Assembly: GCA_001898505.1 (NCBI GenBank) | Contig: MKTZ01000016.1 | Span: forward strand, 176,374-240,373 | Direction: 5' to 3' | DNA: 64,000 bases | Origin: Sphingobacteriales bacterium 50-39 | Lineage (GTDB): Bacteria; Bacteroidota; Bacteroidia; Chitinophagales; Chitinophagaceae | Shown: one piece after another, positions 63,879-64,000 of the stretch | How the letters are laid out: each line of letters opens with the position of its first letter | Position numbering within the stretch: the stretch's first letter is position 1 | The notes under the pieces: generated by a model | What the model was told of the DNA's origin: nothing | The model's database searches: none | The model's input: the letters and a program-made list of their open reading frames with translations, nothing else | Translations under genes and position numbers: made by a program

Positions 63879-64000
63879 TTATTTATCCCACCAGACCCGG
63901 GAGGTCATCCTATCTCCGTTGGTCAGACGGGAGACGGCGCTATTGTAATGGGTGGTATTGGTAGAAGCCTCGCTTTGGGGGTAGGTGAATCGGCGGGGGA
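63879..64000 (-). CDS. SusD/RagB family outer-membrane lipoprotein, C-terminal fragment
   Basis: The last 39 codons plus stop of a gene that runs off the right edge. The sequence reads RFTYPQSEASTNTTHYNSAV, then further on TSRVWWDK, and ends with the stop. The YPQSE-xx-NxxxYN and VWWDK ends are the standard C-terminus of SusD nutrient-binding lipoproteins. A SusC-type TonB-dependent receptor is expected further right. Confidence 0.85.
   Translation of the reverse strand, partial: PRRFTYPQSEASTNTTHYNSAVSRLTNGDRMTSRVWWDK

Noticed and set aside
1..64000. CRISPR arrays, rRNA operons, complete tRNAs, insertion sequences, prophage
   Set aside because: No regular spaced repeats, no rRNA or full cloverleaf sequence, and no transposase, integrase or phage structural genes were seen.

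Overview
This window looks like a chromosomal segment of a Bacteroidota bacterium, most likely family Chitinophagaceae. The evidence is the SusD C-terminus and FecR anti-sigma protein at the right end, the Bacteroidota-style TonB N-terminus, a fused SecDF, a long NusB, an archaeal-type ProRS, several PepSY/DUF1573/DUF2279/OmpP1 proteins, and promoters fitting the Bacteroidota -7 consensus TAnnTTTG. GC is moderate and fairly even, except for an AT-rich patch at about 38.8-39.5 kb. Genus cannot be fixed from the sequence. I found no rRNA, no complete tRNA, no CRISPR, no transposase and no phage genes.

Layout. 1-4.7 kb: a membrane-associated MoxR / DUF4350 / DUF4129 / SpoIIM cluster with a divergent RDD protein. 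4.8-9.5 kb: prolyl-tRNA synthetase, a lipoprotein, an OmpP1/FadL-like barrel and an SGNH hydrolase. 9.6-18.9 kb: housekeeping genes (groEL-groES, nusB, DUF1573, yajC, coaE, an aminotransferase, secDF). 18.8-19.3 kb: two tiny secreted proteins, one of them extremely histidine-rich. 19.6-37.1 kb: the most coherent accessory block. A histidine kinase/response regulator pair precedes a CzcCBA-type RND efflux operon. Convergent to it lies a second, paralogous CzcCBA operon preceded by its own OmpR-type regulator. Between the two lie a YncE-phosphoesterase fusion and a PepSY-like protein. 37.2-43.2 kb: DUF2279, a DUF7935-like membrane protein, a decayed membrane-protein gene, a methylmalonyl-CoA mutase large subunit, TonB, a coiled-coil membrane protein whose reading frame contains palindromic DNA, and a Spy-like protein. 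43.3-53.6 kb: glnS, PLP homeostasis protein, acyl-CoA dehydrogenase, an arginine deiminase-like/CtlX pair that could turn arginine into ornithine via citrulline, DUF72, and the glycolytic pair pfkA-pyk. 53.6-64 kb: a degradative region with CutC, a Tat-exported asparaginase, two tandem CocE/NonD hydrolases, a coiled-coil protein, a single-polypeptide GH20-GH29 fusion (beta-hexosaminidase plus alpha-L-fucosidase), FecR, and the end of a SusD gene.

The most unusual items are the GH20-GH29 fusion beside a SusD/FecR locus, the facing pair of metal-efflux operons with separate regulators and nearby histidine-rich and PepSY-like secreted proteins, the terminator-like hairpin 22 nt before the glnS start, and the palindromes inside a coding sequence at 42.3 kb. 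No wholly new system can be demonstrated from sequence alone. Functional statements rest on motif recognition, not database searches.
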